Source: Parvularcula sp. IMCC14364 | GTDB taxonomy: Bacteria > Pseudomonadota > Alphaproteobacteria > Caulobacterales > Parvularculaceae | Length of the DNA: 64,000 nucleotides | Assembly: GCF_030758415.1 (NCBI RefSeq) | Contig: NZ_CP132334.1 | Coordinates: 1,872,001-1,936,000 of the forward strand | Direction: 5' to 3' | In this document: in pieces, positions 20,095 to 27,824 of the stretch | Layout of the letters: every line of letters starts with the position of its first letter | How positions within the stretch are numbered: the stretch's first letter is position 1 | Notes under the pieces: generated by a model | What the model saw: the letters and a program-made list of their open reading frames with translations, nothing else | What the model was told of the DNA's origin: nothing | Databases searched by the model: none | Translations under genes and position numbers: made by a program

Positions 20095-21525
20095 TTACCC
20101 CGTAAGATCCCGCGCCACGTCAGCATCGTTAAACGGCATTGTTATTGTCCCGACAGTCTGACCCGTTTCATGCCCCTTACCCGCGATCAGCAAAATGTCT
20201 CCCGGTGCCAGCCTCTCCAGACCTGATGCGATTGCTTCCCGGCGATCAGCAACTTCTATCGCCTGCGGGCAACCTTGCATGACCTCCGCCCTGATCGTGG
20301 CGGGGTCTTCCGTTCGGGGATTGTCATCGGTCACGATCACTTCATCTGCGAGCGCGGCTGCCGCAGTCCCCATCTGCGGCCGCTTGACCTTGTCCCGGTC
20401 ACCGCCTGCGCCGATAATGATGATCACTTTTCCAGTCGTGTGGGGACGAATAGCTTTCAGCGCTGTCTCGATTGCATCAGGTGTATGCGCATAGTCCACA
20501 TAAACACCGGCTGTATCATGTCCGATCTTTTTATCGGCAATATGTTCCATGCGCCCAGGGGCGCCGTTAAGGCGTTCCAACAAAGGCATGACCTGACTGA
20601 TGTCATGGCCACTGGCAACAGCGACGCCAGCAGCAACAAGCGCGTTTTCGGCCTGAAAATATCCGACCAGCGGCAGTTTCAGAGTATATTCTTTGCCCTC
20701 TGCCACAAGGCTGACCTGCTGGCCGTCCGGCAATGGTGAGGTATCAAGCAGACGTATATCCTGCCCCTGACGCCCCACACTCATCAACCTGCGGCCTGCT
20801 TGCCTGACAAGCTCGGCAACGCGCGGACTTTCGGCACCATCCATATTGATAACAGCCGTATGCCCTTCTGGCAGAAGCTCTGTGAACAGACGAGCCTTTG
20901 CGGCAAAATAGTCTTCAAAGTCCGGGTGATAATCGAGATGATCCCGCGTAATATTTGTAAAGGCCGCAACCGAGAATTTAACGCCATCAGCGCGATATTG
21001 TGACAGGCCATGGCTGGACACTTCCATGGCCAGGTGCGTTGTCCCCAGGGTTGCCATGGTGGAAAGCACCTGATGAATTTCCACAGGGTCTGGCGTCGTA
21101 TGGCGCAGTGTATATTCATATCCGTCAGCAAATGCCCCAAGAGTCCCGAGACTGCCCGCCTTATGTCCCAGCATTGACCATAATTGCTGACAGAAGCGTG
21201 CGATTGATGTCTTGCCGTTCGTACCTGTAATCCCGACTGTCATCTCGGGCTGGCCAGCGTGAAACCGCGCTGCCAGTTGCGCCAGTAACAGTCTTGGCTC
21301 CGCAGTGCTCAGGAGCGGGATTGATGCCTGCGTGTCAGGCTCTGCGATAATCGCAACCGCACCGTTGTTCTCCGCCTGAGGAATATATTCCCTGCCATCA
21401 ACTACTGTTCCGGCTAAAGCTGCGAAAATAAAACCCGGCTTTATCTGACGCGAATCTGCGCTAATGCCTGCAATCTCGGCATCCCCTGCCCCGACCGGTA
21501 AGTTAACAAGATCACTTAGCTTCAC
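20095..21525 (-). CDS. murE: UDP-MurNAc-dipeptide--meso-diaminopimelate ligase MurE
   Basis: 476 aa Mur ligase. GTNGKTS is the P-loop at 101-107. The motif DNPR at 401-404 is the established marker of enzymes that add meso-diaminopimelate rather than lysine, so the wall is DAP-type. HTPDPVEI and GKGHE are also conserved. Its ATGA start overlaps the ftsI stop by 4 bp. Confidence 0.96.
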   Translation of the reverse strand: MKLSDLVNLPVGAGDAEIAGISADSRQIKPGFIFAALAGTVVDGREYIPQAENNGAVAIIAEPDTQASIPLLSTAEPRLLLAQLAARFHAGQPEMTVGITGTNGKTSIARFCQQLWSMLGHKAGSLGTLGAFADGYEYTLRHTTPDPVEIHQVLSTMATLGTTHLAMEVSSHGLSQYRADGVKFSVAAFTNITRDHLDYHPDFEDYFAAKARLFTELLPEGHTAVINMDGAESPRVAELVRQAGRRLMSVGRQGQDIRLLDTSPLPDGQQVSLVAEGKEYTLKLPLVGYFQAENALVAAGVAVASGHDISQVMPLLERLNGAPGRMEHIADKKIGHDTAGVYVDYAHTPDAIETALKAIRPHTTGKVIIIIGAGGDRDKVKRPQMGTAAAALADEVIVTDDNPRTEDPATIRAEVMQGCPQAIEVADRREAIASGLERLAPGDILLIAGKGHETGQTVGTITMPFNDADVARDLTG

Positions 21526-23384
21526 GGGCCCAACTCCGCCAATAACTTTGCCACCTGATCGGGATGCACATCAGCCCCCTGCGCCATTGCCTCTCTTGGT
21601 GCCAATGCCAGTCGCATTTCCTGTTTTTCGCGAAAAGCAGACATAAATTGGGCGAAGGCAAGATCATCTGCAACGGGTTGCAGGCCCAGCAAAGGTGCAG
21701 ACCTGGAGACTATTCTTTGAAATGCCGGGGCAGCCACAACGCCGGCGGTCGCATACCCGTATGTTTCCGCTGTTGGCTGTGGCTCATCAAAAGAGACGAG
21801 CACGACGTATCTTGGATCATAGCCCGGAAAGGCACCAATGAAGCTTGAAAGGCGCTCATCCTTTTTGTAGCCACCATAAGGAGAGGGTTTATCCGCCGTA
21901 GCTGTCTTGCCGATAACATAATAGCCGGGCACATCTGCGTTACGCCCTGTGCCGTCAGTTATGACCCGGCGCAGCATTAACCGCATTGTGGCGCTTGTAT
22001 CAGCAGAAAACAGAGCTGTCCTGCTCTGCGGCGCAGACGGGTCACGCTTCAGAAAAGTTGGCTGGATATAGTCACCGCCGTTAATCACAGCCCCGACTGC
22101 CGCCGTCAGCTGTAATGGTGTAACGGCAATGCCATGGCCGTATGAAATAGTCGCCATTTCAACCTCCCCCCACTGGGCAGGCAGCAATGGTGCACGCTGT
22201 TCTGGTAATTCCGTCACGAGCGGTGAGGTCATACCAAGGGCCTTGAGATAGATAGCCAGCGTGTCCGCTCCCAGATCAAGGGCAATGCGCGCCATACCGA
22301 TATTGGATGAGTGCTGCATCACCTCTGTCAGCGTCATGAAACCACCCTTCGGGTGATAATCAGATATGGTTCGGTTACGCACTTTCAGGGGGTGGCGAAC
22401 GTCATATAGTCTGGTTGTGTCAGTCACCCCTGCTTCGAGCGCGCTCGCAGCAGTCAAAATCTTGAAGGCAGACCCAAGCTCATAGACATCATACATGGCG
22501 CGGTTGCGCCAACTCGAGACATGGCTCTCGCCCGGCTCATTGGGATTATATTCAGGCAGGCTGGCCAGCGCGATAATTTCGCCGGAGGTCACATCCATGA
22601 CAATACCCCACGCCGCCTTGGCGGAGAATGTGGTAGACGTGCGCCATAATTCTTCTTCAAGAATTTGCTGCACTCTGATGTCCAGTGACGAAACGAGCGG
22701 TCCTTCCGCCGTATGCAAATCGACAACCTTTTCAAGCCCGGCAGCGCCGCCACGACCGGGCACCGTGTATCCCAGCACATGCGCGGCCTGCGCGCCCTGT
22801 GGGTAAACCCTTTTCACGCTGGTCACGAATTCGACGCCAGGCAGACCGAACGCAGCAAGTTTCTGATACTGGTCTTCAGACAAATTCTCGGTAAGCGGTA
22901 TATATTTTTTTTGCTCCAGTCGCTCGCGCAAACTGTCCTCATTAAGTTTCGGAAAAACGGCTGTCAGCTTTCGGGCGGTTTCTTCCAGATCCCACACATC
23001 GCGTGTCGTCACCCCTGCGCCCACCACTTCCTGATTCATCGCAAGACGGTTGAGGTTTCGATCAACGATCAGGGGGCGTTCAGTCGCAGCAACTGGTGCA
23101 GACTGAGTGCGCGCATGTCTTGCTTCTGCTGTTCCGAGTACGGTCAGGTCTGCCAGCCGTAAAGACAGACCGAAAAACACAGCCAGAAACGCCGCCATGC
23201 ATAACCAGATTCGGCCGCGCATCCGGCTCACCTGAACCTGCTCCCGACTTCTGACGCTCGCACGACAATGAACCGGCAAAGACGCAGCAGCGCCTGCTTC
23301 ACCCAATCCTGAAAACTGAGTTTCGTGCAGAATGCGCGCGCTAGGCTTTTTCTTCTGGCCGATAAATGGCAGCTTCATTGTCAC
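21522..23384 (-). CDS. ftsI: Septal peptidoglycan transpeptidase FtsI (PBP3)
   Basis: 620 aa class B penicillin-binding protein. A basic cytoplasmic tail of ~58 residues is followed by one membrane helix (60-78), a dimerisation/pedestal region, and the transpeptidase domain with SAFK (Ser305 nucleophile, Lys308) and SSN (359-361). The third motif reads KTA at 493-495 instead of the usual KTG; the codons are unambiguous (aag aca gct). The C-terminus extends ~60 residues past the catalytic domain. It partners with FtsW in septum synthesis and sits between ftsL and murE. Confidence 0.95.
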   Translation of the reverse strand: MTMKLPFIGQKKKPSARILHETQFSGLGEAGAAASLPVHCRASVRSREQVQVSRMRGRIWLCMAAFLAVFFGLSLRLADLTVLGTAEARHARTQSAPVAATERPLIVDRNLNRLAMNQEVVGAGVTTRDVWDLEETARKLTAVFPKLNEDSLRERLEQKKYIPLTENLSEDQYQKLAAFGLPGVEFVTSVKRVYPQGAQAAHVLGYTVPGRGGAAGLEKVVDLHTAEGPLVSSLDIRVQQILEEELWRTSTTFSAKAAWGIVMDVTSGEIIALASLPEYNPNEPGESHVSSWRNRAMYDVYELGSAFKILTAASALEAGVTDTTRLYDVRHPLKVRNRTISDYHPKGGFMTLTEVMQHSSNIGMARIALDLGADTLAIYLKALGMTSPLVTELPEQRAPLLPAQWGEVEMATISYGHGIAVTPLQLTAAVGAVINGGDYIQPTFLKRDPSAPQSRTALFSADTSATMRLMLRRVITDGTGRNADVPGYYVIGKTATADKPSPYGGYKKDERLSSFIGAFPGYDPRYVVLVSFDEPQPTAETYGYATAGVVAAPAFQRIVSRSAPLLGLQPVADDLAFAQFMSAFREKQEMRLALAPREAMAQGADVHPDQVAKLLAELGP

Positions 23385-23391
23385 GTCTTAC

Positions 23392-23766
23392 CTATCTCAA
23401 CTTCTGAAAATCCGCCATCGCGATGGCATCAACGATAAAGTCATTCTTGCGTGCTGGCGCCAGCGTTCCAGCATCAGGCAGGTCCAGCCTCAGTAAAGAC
23501 GCGAATTCCTCTGCCGTGTGTAACTGGTCAGAATGAACAGGCGCAAGAACCAGTCTTTGTGCAGATAAACGCGCCAGCCTTTCAGCTGACTCCAGCACTT
23601 CAACCTGCAGGTCAAGCTGACTGATGGCAGCCTCTTCTTCAGCAATGCGTTGTTCAACACTTTGTATTTCGGCTTTCTGAGCTCGCACCCCGGCTTCCGC
23701 CTGGTATCGCCCGGCAGCTGCAGCTGCAAGAAGAAGACAAAAGAAAATCGTGGCAAAACGTATCAT
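23392..23766 (-). CDS. ftsL: Cell division protein FtsL
   Basis: 124 aa, poorly conserved but right in position (rsmH-ftsL-ftsI) and shape: an N-terminal membrane helix (3-18) followed by a predicted coiled coil (about 28-70, rich in Glu, Gln and Ala with leucines at regular spacing). FtsL forms the FtsQLB complex that activates FtsWI in the periplasm. The gaps to both neighbours are 6-7 bp. The call rests on context and architecture. Confidence 0.85.
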   Translation of the reverse strand: MIRFATIFFCLLLAAAAAGRYQAEAGVRAQKAEIQSVEQRIAEEEAAISQLDLQVEVLESAERLARLSAQRLVLAPVHSDQLHTAEEFASLLRLDLPDAGTLAPARKNDFIVDAIAMADFQKLR

Positions 23767-23772
23767 AGCGGA

Positions 23773-24813
23773 TCAACTCCAGTTTCTCAGGGCAGTGGAA
23801 AAGACAGGTTGAGGCAGGCCAATGCTGCGCAGAAAGTCTGGCCCCGCATCCCCTGCAACAGCATCGGTTCGCAACGCAGCGCGCAGCTTGGCAGACCGAG
23901 CACGCGGGTTTGTCTGCACTTCCTGATCGGAAGCCGTGACTGGCCGACGTGACAAAAGCGAAAAAGTAGGCTTCGGGCTATTCAGGGAAATATCAGGCAT
24001 ATGCCTCGATCCCGGCTGTTGAAGTGCACTTCGTTGCGCCAGAAAGCGTTTGACAACCCGGTCTTCCAGAGAATGAAAGGTCACCACGGCAAGTCTGCCA
24101 GCATCCACAAGAACACGTTCGGCAGCGAGCAGGCCTTTTGCCAGTTGCCCGAGTTCATCATTCACAAAAATGCGGATCGCCTGAAAAATGCGCGTAGCAG
24201 GATGAATTTTCTCCCGCCCCTGCGGACCAAGGACATGCTCGAGAATATCTCTCAACTGGCCGGTGGTACTGATCGGGTTATCCTGGCGCACACGCACGAT
24301 CTCCCTGGCAGCAATCCGTGACTTCTTTTCTTCACCATAGATGTAGAAAATGTCAGCCAGATCTTTTTCGTCCGCCTTGTTCAGCAACTCTGTAGCATCA
24401 AGCGTGCTTTGCTGATCCATGCGCATGTTCAGCGGGCCGTCATGGCGAAAGGAAAAACCGCGCGCACCTTCATCCAGCTGTAGCGATGAGACACCAAGGT
24501 CCATGACAACACCATGCACTTGCGCCACATCAAGAGCGGCAAGCGCTGTCGCCATCTCGGCAAATGGCCGCTGCACAATATGCAACCTGTCGGCATATTC
24601 ATGAGACCACACCTCCGCCGCTTTTGTCGCAGCGGGGTCTCTGTCAAAGGCGATGACCTGACAGTCGGTATGGTCAAGCATCATTCTGGTATAACCGCCG
24701 CCGCCCATTGTGGCGTCGACATAGGTTTCGCCTGCCTTGAGGGCCAGTGCCTCCACAGCCTCCTGCGCAAGCACGGGTAAATGGCCAAACTCTCGCGAAT
24801 GCCGGTCAGTCAT
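23773..24813 (-). CDS. rsmH: 16S rRNA (cytosine-1402-N4)-methyltransferase RsmH
   Basis: 346 aa SAM-dependent methyltransferase (MraW). GHLPVLAQEAVEAL opens the family domain, DATMGGGGYTRMML is the SAM site, and DLGVSSLQLDEGARGFSF, HPATRIFQAIRI and VVTFHSLEDRVVKRF are diagnostic. ATG 24813 overlaps the mraZ stop by 8 bp; the frame upstream lies inside mraZ. Confidence 0.97.
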   Translation of the reverse strand: MTDRHSREFGHLPVLAQEAVEALALKAGETYVDATMGGGGYTRMMLDHTDCQVIAFDRDPAATKAAEVWSHEYADRLHIVQRPFAEMATALAALDVAQVHGVVMDLGVSSLQLDEGARGFSFRHDGPLNMRMDQQSTLDATELLNKADEKDLADIFYIYGEEKKSRIAAREIVRVRQDNPISTTGQLRDILEHVLGPQGREKIHPATRIFQAIRIFVNDELGQLAKGLLAAERVLVDAGRLAVVTFHSLEDRVVKRFLAQRSALQQPGSRHMPDISLNSPKPTFSLLSRRPVTASDQEVQTNPRARSAKLRAALRTDAVAGDAGPDFLRSIGLPQPVFSTALRNWS

Positions 24814-25339
24814 TATGACCTCCCCAGCCTGAGAAGCTCGGCAAGCTGCGCCCGCGCATAATGTCAGGATTGGCCGCAGCTGCTGCATCGGCCAGAGACA
24901 GCACATGCTGGTGCTTGTCCGGCGTCATGATCTGAAAACGCGCGCCGATGCCCACGACGGCGGCGGCGGCGGTAAGCCCGGCATAGTCGCGCAAGGTTTT
25001 GGGCAGGCTGATACGCCCTGTTTCATCAAAGGCGAGCGTCTGGATGCGCGAGAGAACCGCGACTTCCAGCGCCTCACGGGCCTCGTCCAGCACGTCATGA
25101 TTGGCAATGGACTTCATCAGGATGTTGAGAAGGTCAGGCCCGCCACACTCGATGACCTGACGATTGAAAGCCGGGAAGCAGTATAACAGCGCATCCTTCT
25201 GGCCATTTTGCAGCGCAGATCTGAATTGGGCCGGTATGGAAAGCCGTCCCTTACCGTCGATCTTGTTATCATGCGCCCCCAAAAAGCGGGTGCTGAAACT
25301 TGATCGCTGGATGTCCTCTATTTCCATGGCCTGTGCCAT
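24806..25339 (-). CDS. mraZ: Transcriptional regulator MraZ
   Basis: 177 aa, first gene of the dcw operon. Two AbrB/SpoVT-like halves are seen: DNKIDGKGRLSIPAQFR near the N-terminus and DETGRISLPKTLRDYAGL in the second half. MraZ binds repeats in its own promoter and represses the operon in other bacteria; three matching repeats lie just upstream here. The ATG at 25339 is preceded by GGGAGAGG; ATG 25327 and GTG 25384 are possible. It is ~30 residues longer than typical MraZ (an N-terminal extension and an Ala/Asp-rich C-terminal tail). Confidence 0.93.
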   Translation of the reverse strand: MAQAMEIEDIQRSSFSTRFLGAHDNKIDGKGRLSIPAQFRSALQNGQKDALLYCFPAFNRQVIECGGPDLLNILMKSIANHDVLDEAREALEVAVLSRIQTLAFDETGRISLPKTLRDYAGLTAAAAVVGIGARFQIMTPDKHQHVLSLADAAAAANPDIMRGRSLPSFSGWGGHND

Positions 25340-25392
25340 CCCTCTCCCGATCAGAACAGCGAAACAGGCGAAATCGTTTCGCACAAGCTGAT

Positions 25393-25417
25393 TGGATAAA
25401 TTTGGGATACCATGGGA
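25393..25417 (+). promoter_or_regulatory. MraZ operator: three TGGNN repeats with 5-bp spacers
   Basis: TGGAT (25393), TGGGA (25403) and TGGGA (25413) repeat with an exact 10-bp period, i.e. TGGGN-N5 three times. This is the described MraZ operator layout. The repeats are on the strand opposite to mraZ and overlap the predicted -10 region, which fits repression. Confidence 0.75.
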
Positions 25418-25433
25418 ATTTATGTCTCGTCAA
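25404..25433 (-). promoter_or_regulatory. Candidate dcw operon promoter
   Basis: On the minus strand TTGACG (25428-25433) is followed after 18 bp by TATCCC (25404-25409). The -35 is good and the -10 weak. It lies between rnpB and mraZ and is covered by the MraZ repeats. Read-through from rnpB is an alternative source of transcription. Confidence 0.45.
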
Positions 25434-25505
25434 CGATAAATGACCTGATGACACGGCCCTTTGCCTGGAGACCGCCATGCTCAAAACGTCGGAAAAAGCG
25501 GTGTC

Positions 25506-25860
25506 AGATGGCCTGTAAGCCGGGTTCTGTTTCCTGTTGGAAGATGATCATTCATCTGGGACAATGCTTACGCATTACCTCCAGCAACCAACCCGGACAG
25601 GCAGGCCTGAAAACCGGCCCCCGCGCGAGGCGGCCCCTGTCCCTATTCGGTTTTGCTCCAGGCGGGGCTTGCCATGCCATCAACATTGCTGCTGACGCGG
25701 TGCGCTCTTACCGCACCTTTTCACCCTTACCCGTCGAAACGGGCGGTTCGCTCTCTGTGGCGCTATCCCTCGGCTCACGCCGGCCGGGCGTTACCCGGCA
25801 CCTTGTTTCCATGGAGCCCGGACTTTCCTCGACGTTGCCGCCGCGACCATCCGGCCATCT
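25506..25860 (-). ncRNA. rnpB: RNase P RNA (type A)
   Basis: The catalytic RNA that trims tRNA 5' ends. On the minus strand the 5' and 3' ends pair as AGATGGCC and GGCCATCT (helix P1, 25853-25860 with 25506-25513). Universal elements are present: GAGGAAAGTCCGGGCTCC after P1 and CAGAACCCGGCTTACAGG before the 3' end, the latter being the conserved P4 partner region. Length (~355 nt) fits bacterial type A. A 219-codon open frame over it on the plus strand is spurious. It lies directly upstream of mraZ in the same orientation. Confidence 0.96.
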
Positions 25861-25870
25861 GACCATTAGG

Positions 25871-25899
25871 CATGTCGGATTTCAGGCCCAAAAGGTCAA
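25871..25899 (-). promoter_or_regulatory. Candidate rnpB promoter
   Basis: TTGACC (25894-25899, minus strand) followed after 17 bp by a weak -10 (GACATG). The spacing places the start of transcription next to the predicted RNA 5' end at about 25860. Confidence 0.35.
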
Positions 25900-26148
25900 G
25901 CAAAGAACTGTCACAGCGTTACCGGGCCTGGTTTTTACCGTGCCAGTTTTGTCGGGCAAATCGGGCCTGTGCCTGTGCCATAGCGGCAATGCGTACCAGC
26001 ACGGCACAGAAAAGCCCTTGAAAAAACAAGTTTATTCAATGGGTTATGAAAAGATTTACCCTGTCACTTAGCCGTTTTTTTACAGCCCAAGTGTAGATTG
26101 TGTTCTGTAGAAGACACTTCCCGGAGTTGTGTAAGGGAGAAGTAGAGT
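25900..26148. other. Intergenic region between rnpB and sciP
   Basis: About 250 bp between divergent rnpB and sciP with no gene. It must hold the sciP promoter. No TTAA-N7-TTAA site was found here. AAGGGAGAAG just before 26149 is the sciP ribosome-binding site. Confidence 0.5.
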
Positions 26149-26445
26149 ATGGTGAACGTGGGTAACAATAAATCAATGGGTCTCGTCAAGCGAGAGCCTT
26201 ATGTCATCGGGCCGGATGGGACGGCCCTGACGTTAAAGGATCTGCCGCCGACAAGCACGAAACGCTGGGTGATCCGGCGCAAGGCTGAAGTCGTTGCCGC
26301 AGTACGTGGTGGTTTGCTGAGCCTTGAACAGGCCTGTGAGCGATATTCCCTGACCGAGGAAGAATATGCCGCCTGGGAAAAGGGTATTGAAAAGCATGGT
26401 ATGCAAGGTTTGCGCGCCACGCGTATTCAGCAATATCGCTCCTGA
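26149..26445 (+). CDS. sciP: CtrA inhibitor SciP
   Basis: 98 aa DUF1153 protein. The core (YVIGPDGTALTLKDLPP, then KRWVIRRKAEVVAAVRGGLL and ACERYSLTEEEYAAW, ending in GLRATRIQQYR) matches Caulobacter SciP closely. SciP is a small helix-turn-helix protein that binds CtrA and blocks transcription of CtrA targets, including flagellar genes, during the cell cycle. Its N-terminus is ~12 residues longer than in Caulobacter. It is followed by flhF, as SciP in Caulobacter also lies near flagellar genes. Its presence implies CtrA in this organism. Confidence 0.95.
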   Translation: MVNVGNNKSMGLVKREPYVIGPDGTALTLKDLPPTSTKRWVIRRKAEVVAAVRGGLLSLEQACERYSLTEEEYAAWEKGIEKHGMQGLRATRIQQYRS

Positions 26446-26598
26446 TTCCGCCTGATTGCCGGGCTTTAAGCACCTGCTTCACCGCAGGTGTACCGGCTTT
26501 ATGGAAATTTCCCGTGCTTAAACGCGCGTCGCAACTTCACAAAGGCGCGCCCAGGCGTTATCACACCATATTGGGCTAACCGGGATTCTGGGTCCTTT

Positions 26599-27753
26599 AT
26601 GAGTTTTCAGACGTTTACTGCCTCTTCGCTGGAAGAAGCCAAACAGGTCATGCGCGCCGCGCTTGGCGCTGATGCTGTGATTCTGGCGAGCAAGAAGCGC
26701 CCGGATGGCAAGGTGGAAATCCGTGCCATCAAGAAAGGCGTACCTCTTTTTGAAGGCGAAGGCCCTGCCAATTTTGCCAAACCAGCAATAGCAGCAAAAC
26801 CAGCCTCGTCTCTGGCGAGCCGGACACGCGCCGGCAAGGAAGCCCCGCAGCGCAGTAGAAGTGTGGAAGGCTCTGGTCTGCACGCCCGTGTGGAGCGTTC
26901 TGCGTCAAGCTCTGCCCTCAGCCGGCTCAAAGGTGATTTCAGCAACAAACTGCAGGGCAACCGCGCCGACACGGCTGATCCTGTACAAAAAGAGCTGACC
27001 GAGAAACTGCAGCCGCAAGGCATAAGCCCACAGCTTATCAAGGCGCTGGCCGTGGAGGCGCGCAACGCCCCCGGCAAGGACCTGCCGGCGATGCTGGAAT
27101 ATGCTTTCTCGCGCGTCCTGAGGTTCGCACCGCTAACCCTATCCAAAGATGTGCCAATCATGCTGATGGGCCAGACAGGTGCAGGCAAGACATCTTCAGC
27201 GGCAAAACTGGCAGCGCGTGCAGCCGGTATGGGAGCAAGAGCTGCGTTCCTGTGCGCTGATATTGGCCGCGCAGGGGCGCTCGACCAGATGACAACTTAT
27301 GCCGAGGCGCTGGATACGCGCTTCTGGCCGATTGAAGACCCGCAGGATGTCTCTGATATCATGCGCAATGAAAAGCCCGAGGATATTCTCATCCTCGACA
27401 CGCCCGGCGTCAGCCCCTTTGCTCCGGCTGATATCATCGCCATGGAAGCCTTCCGGGACTCTCTTCAGGCAGAACCACTGCTGGTGCTGCCAGCGAGCGG
27501 TGACATGCACGAGCATATCGACTGGGCAAATGCCTTCCGGGATATTGGTGTGCGGCGCTGCATTATTACCAAGTTTGATACATCACGCCGTATCGGGGCC
27601 GCTGTGAGCGCCGCTTTTGAGAGCAACCTTGCCCTCGCCCATTTTTCTGAAGCGCCGTTCATTGCTGATGGCCTGATTGATGCGAACCCGGCCTATCTGG
27701 CACACCGCCTGCTGATGAAAGACCCGGCACGGATTGGCGCCAGCATCGCCTGA
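26599..27753 (+). CDS. flhF: Flagellar SRP-type GTPase FlhF
   Basis: 384 aa. The N-terminus (FQTFTASSLEEAKQVMRAAL, GADAVILASKK) is the FlhF B-domain type, followed by a Ser/Arg-rich linker and an SRP GTPase domain with P-loop GQTGAGKTS starting at 191, LILDTPGVS (DTPG rather than DTAG) and ITKFDTSRRIG (guanine-specificity motif). FlhF fixes flagellum position and number. It is rare in alphaproteobacteria. The frame is open from 26488, but homology begins at ATG 26599. No flhA or flhG is visible in the window. Confidence 0.85.
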   Translation: MSFQTFTASSLEEAKQVMRAALGADAVILASKKRPDGKVEIRAIKKGVPLFEGEGPANFAKPAIAAKPASSLASRTRAGKEAPQRSRSVEGSGLHARVERSASSSALSRLKGDFSNKLQGNRADTADPVQKELTEKLQPQGISPQLIKALAVEARNAPGKDLPAMLEYAFSRVLRFAPLTLSKDVPIMLMGQTGAGKTSSAAKLAARAAGMGARAAFLCADIGRAGALDQMTTYAEALDTRFWPIEDPQDVSDIMRNEKPEDILILDTPGVSPFAPADIIAMEAFRDSLQAEPLLVLPASGDMHEHIDWANAFRDIGVRRCIITKFDTSRRIGAAVSAAFESNLALAHFSEAPFIADGLIDANPAYLAHRLLMKDPARIGASIA

Positions 27754-27779
27754 AAAAAAGGGACCCGAAGGGGTCCCTT
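27753..27779 (-). terminator. Terminator of the serS-surE-dipM operon
   Basis: AAGGGACCC (27758-27766) and GGGTCCCTT (27771-27779) form a perfect 9-bp stem with loop GAAG. The A7 run at 27753-27759 becomes a U-tract on the minus strand. It sits ~45 bp past the dipM-like stop and also right after the flhF stop, so it may serve both. Confidence 0.88.
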
Positions 27780-27824
27780 GAAGTTCAACCGTTTCACGCT
27801 ACAAAACTCTGCTTACTGACAGAC

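Noticed and set aside
25412-26071. 219-codon plus-strand frame
   Set aside because: It covers rnpB, whose conserved RNA structure explains the sequence.
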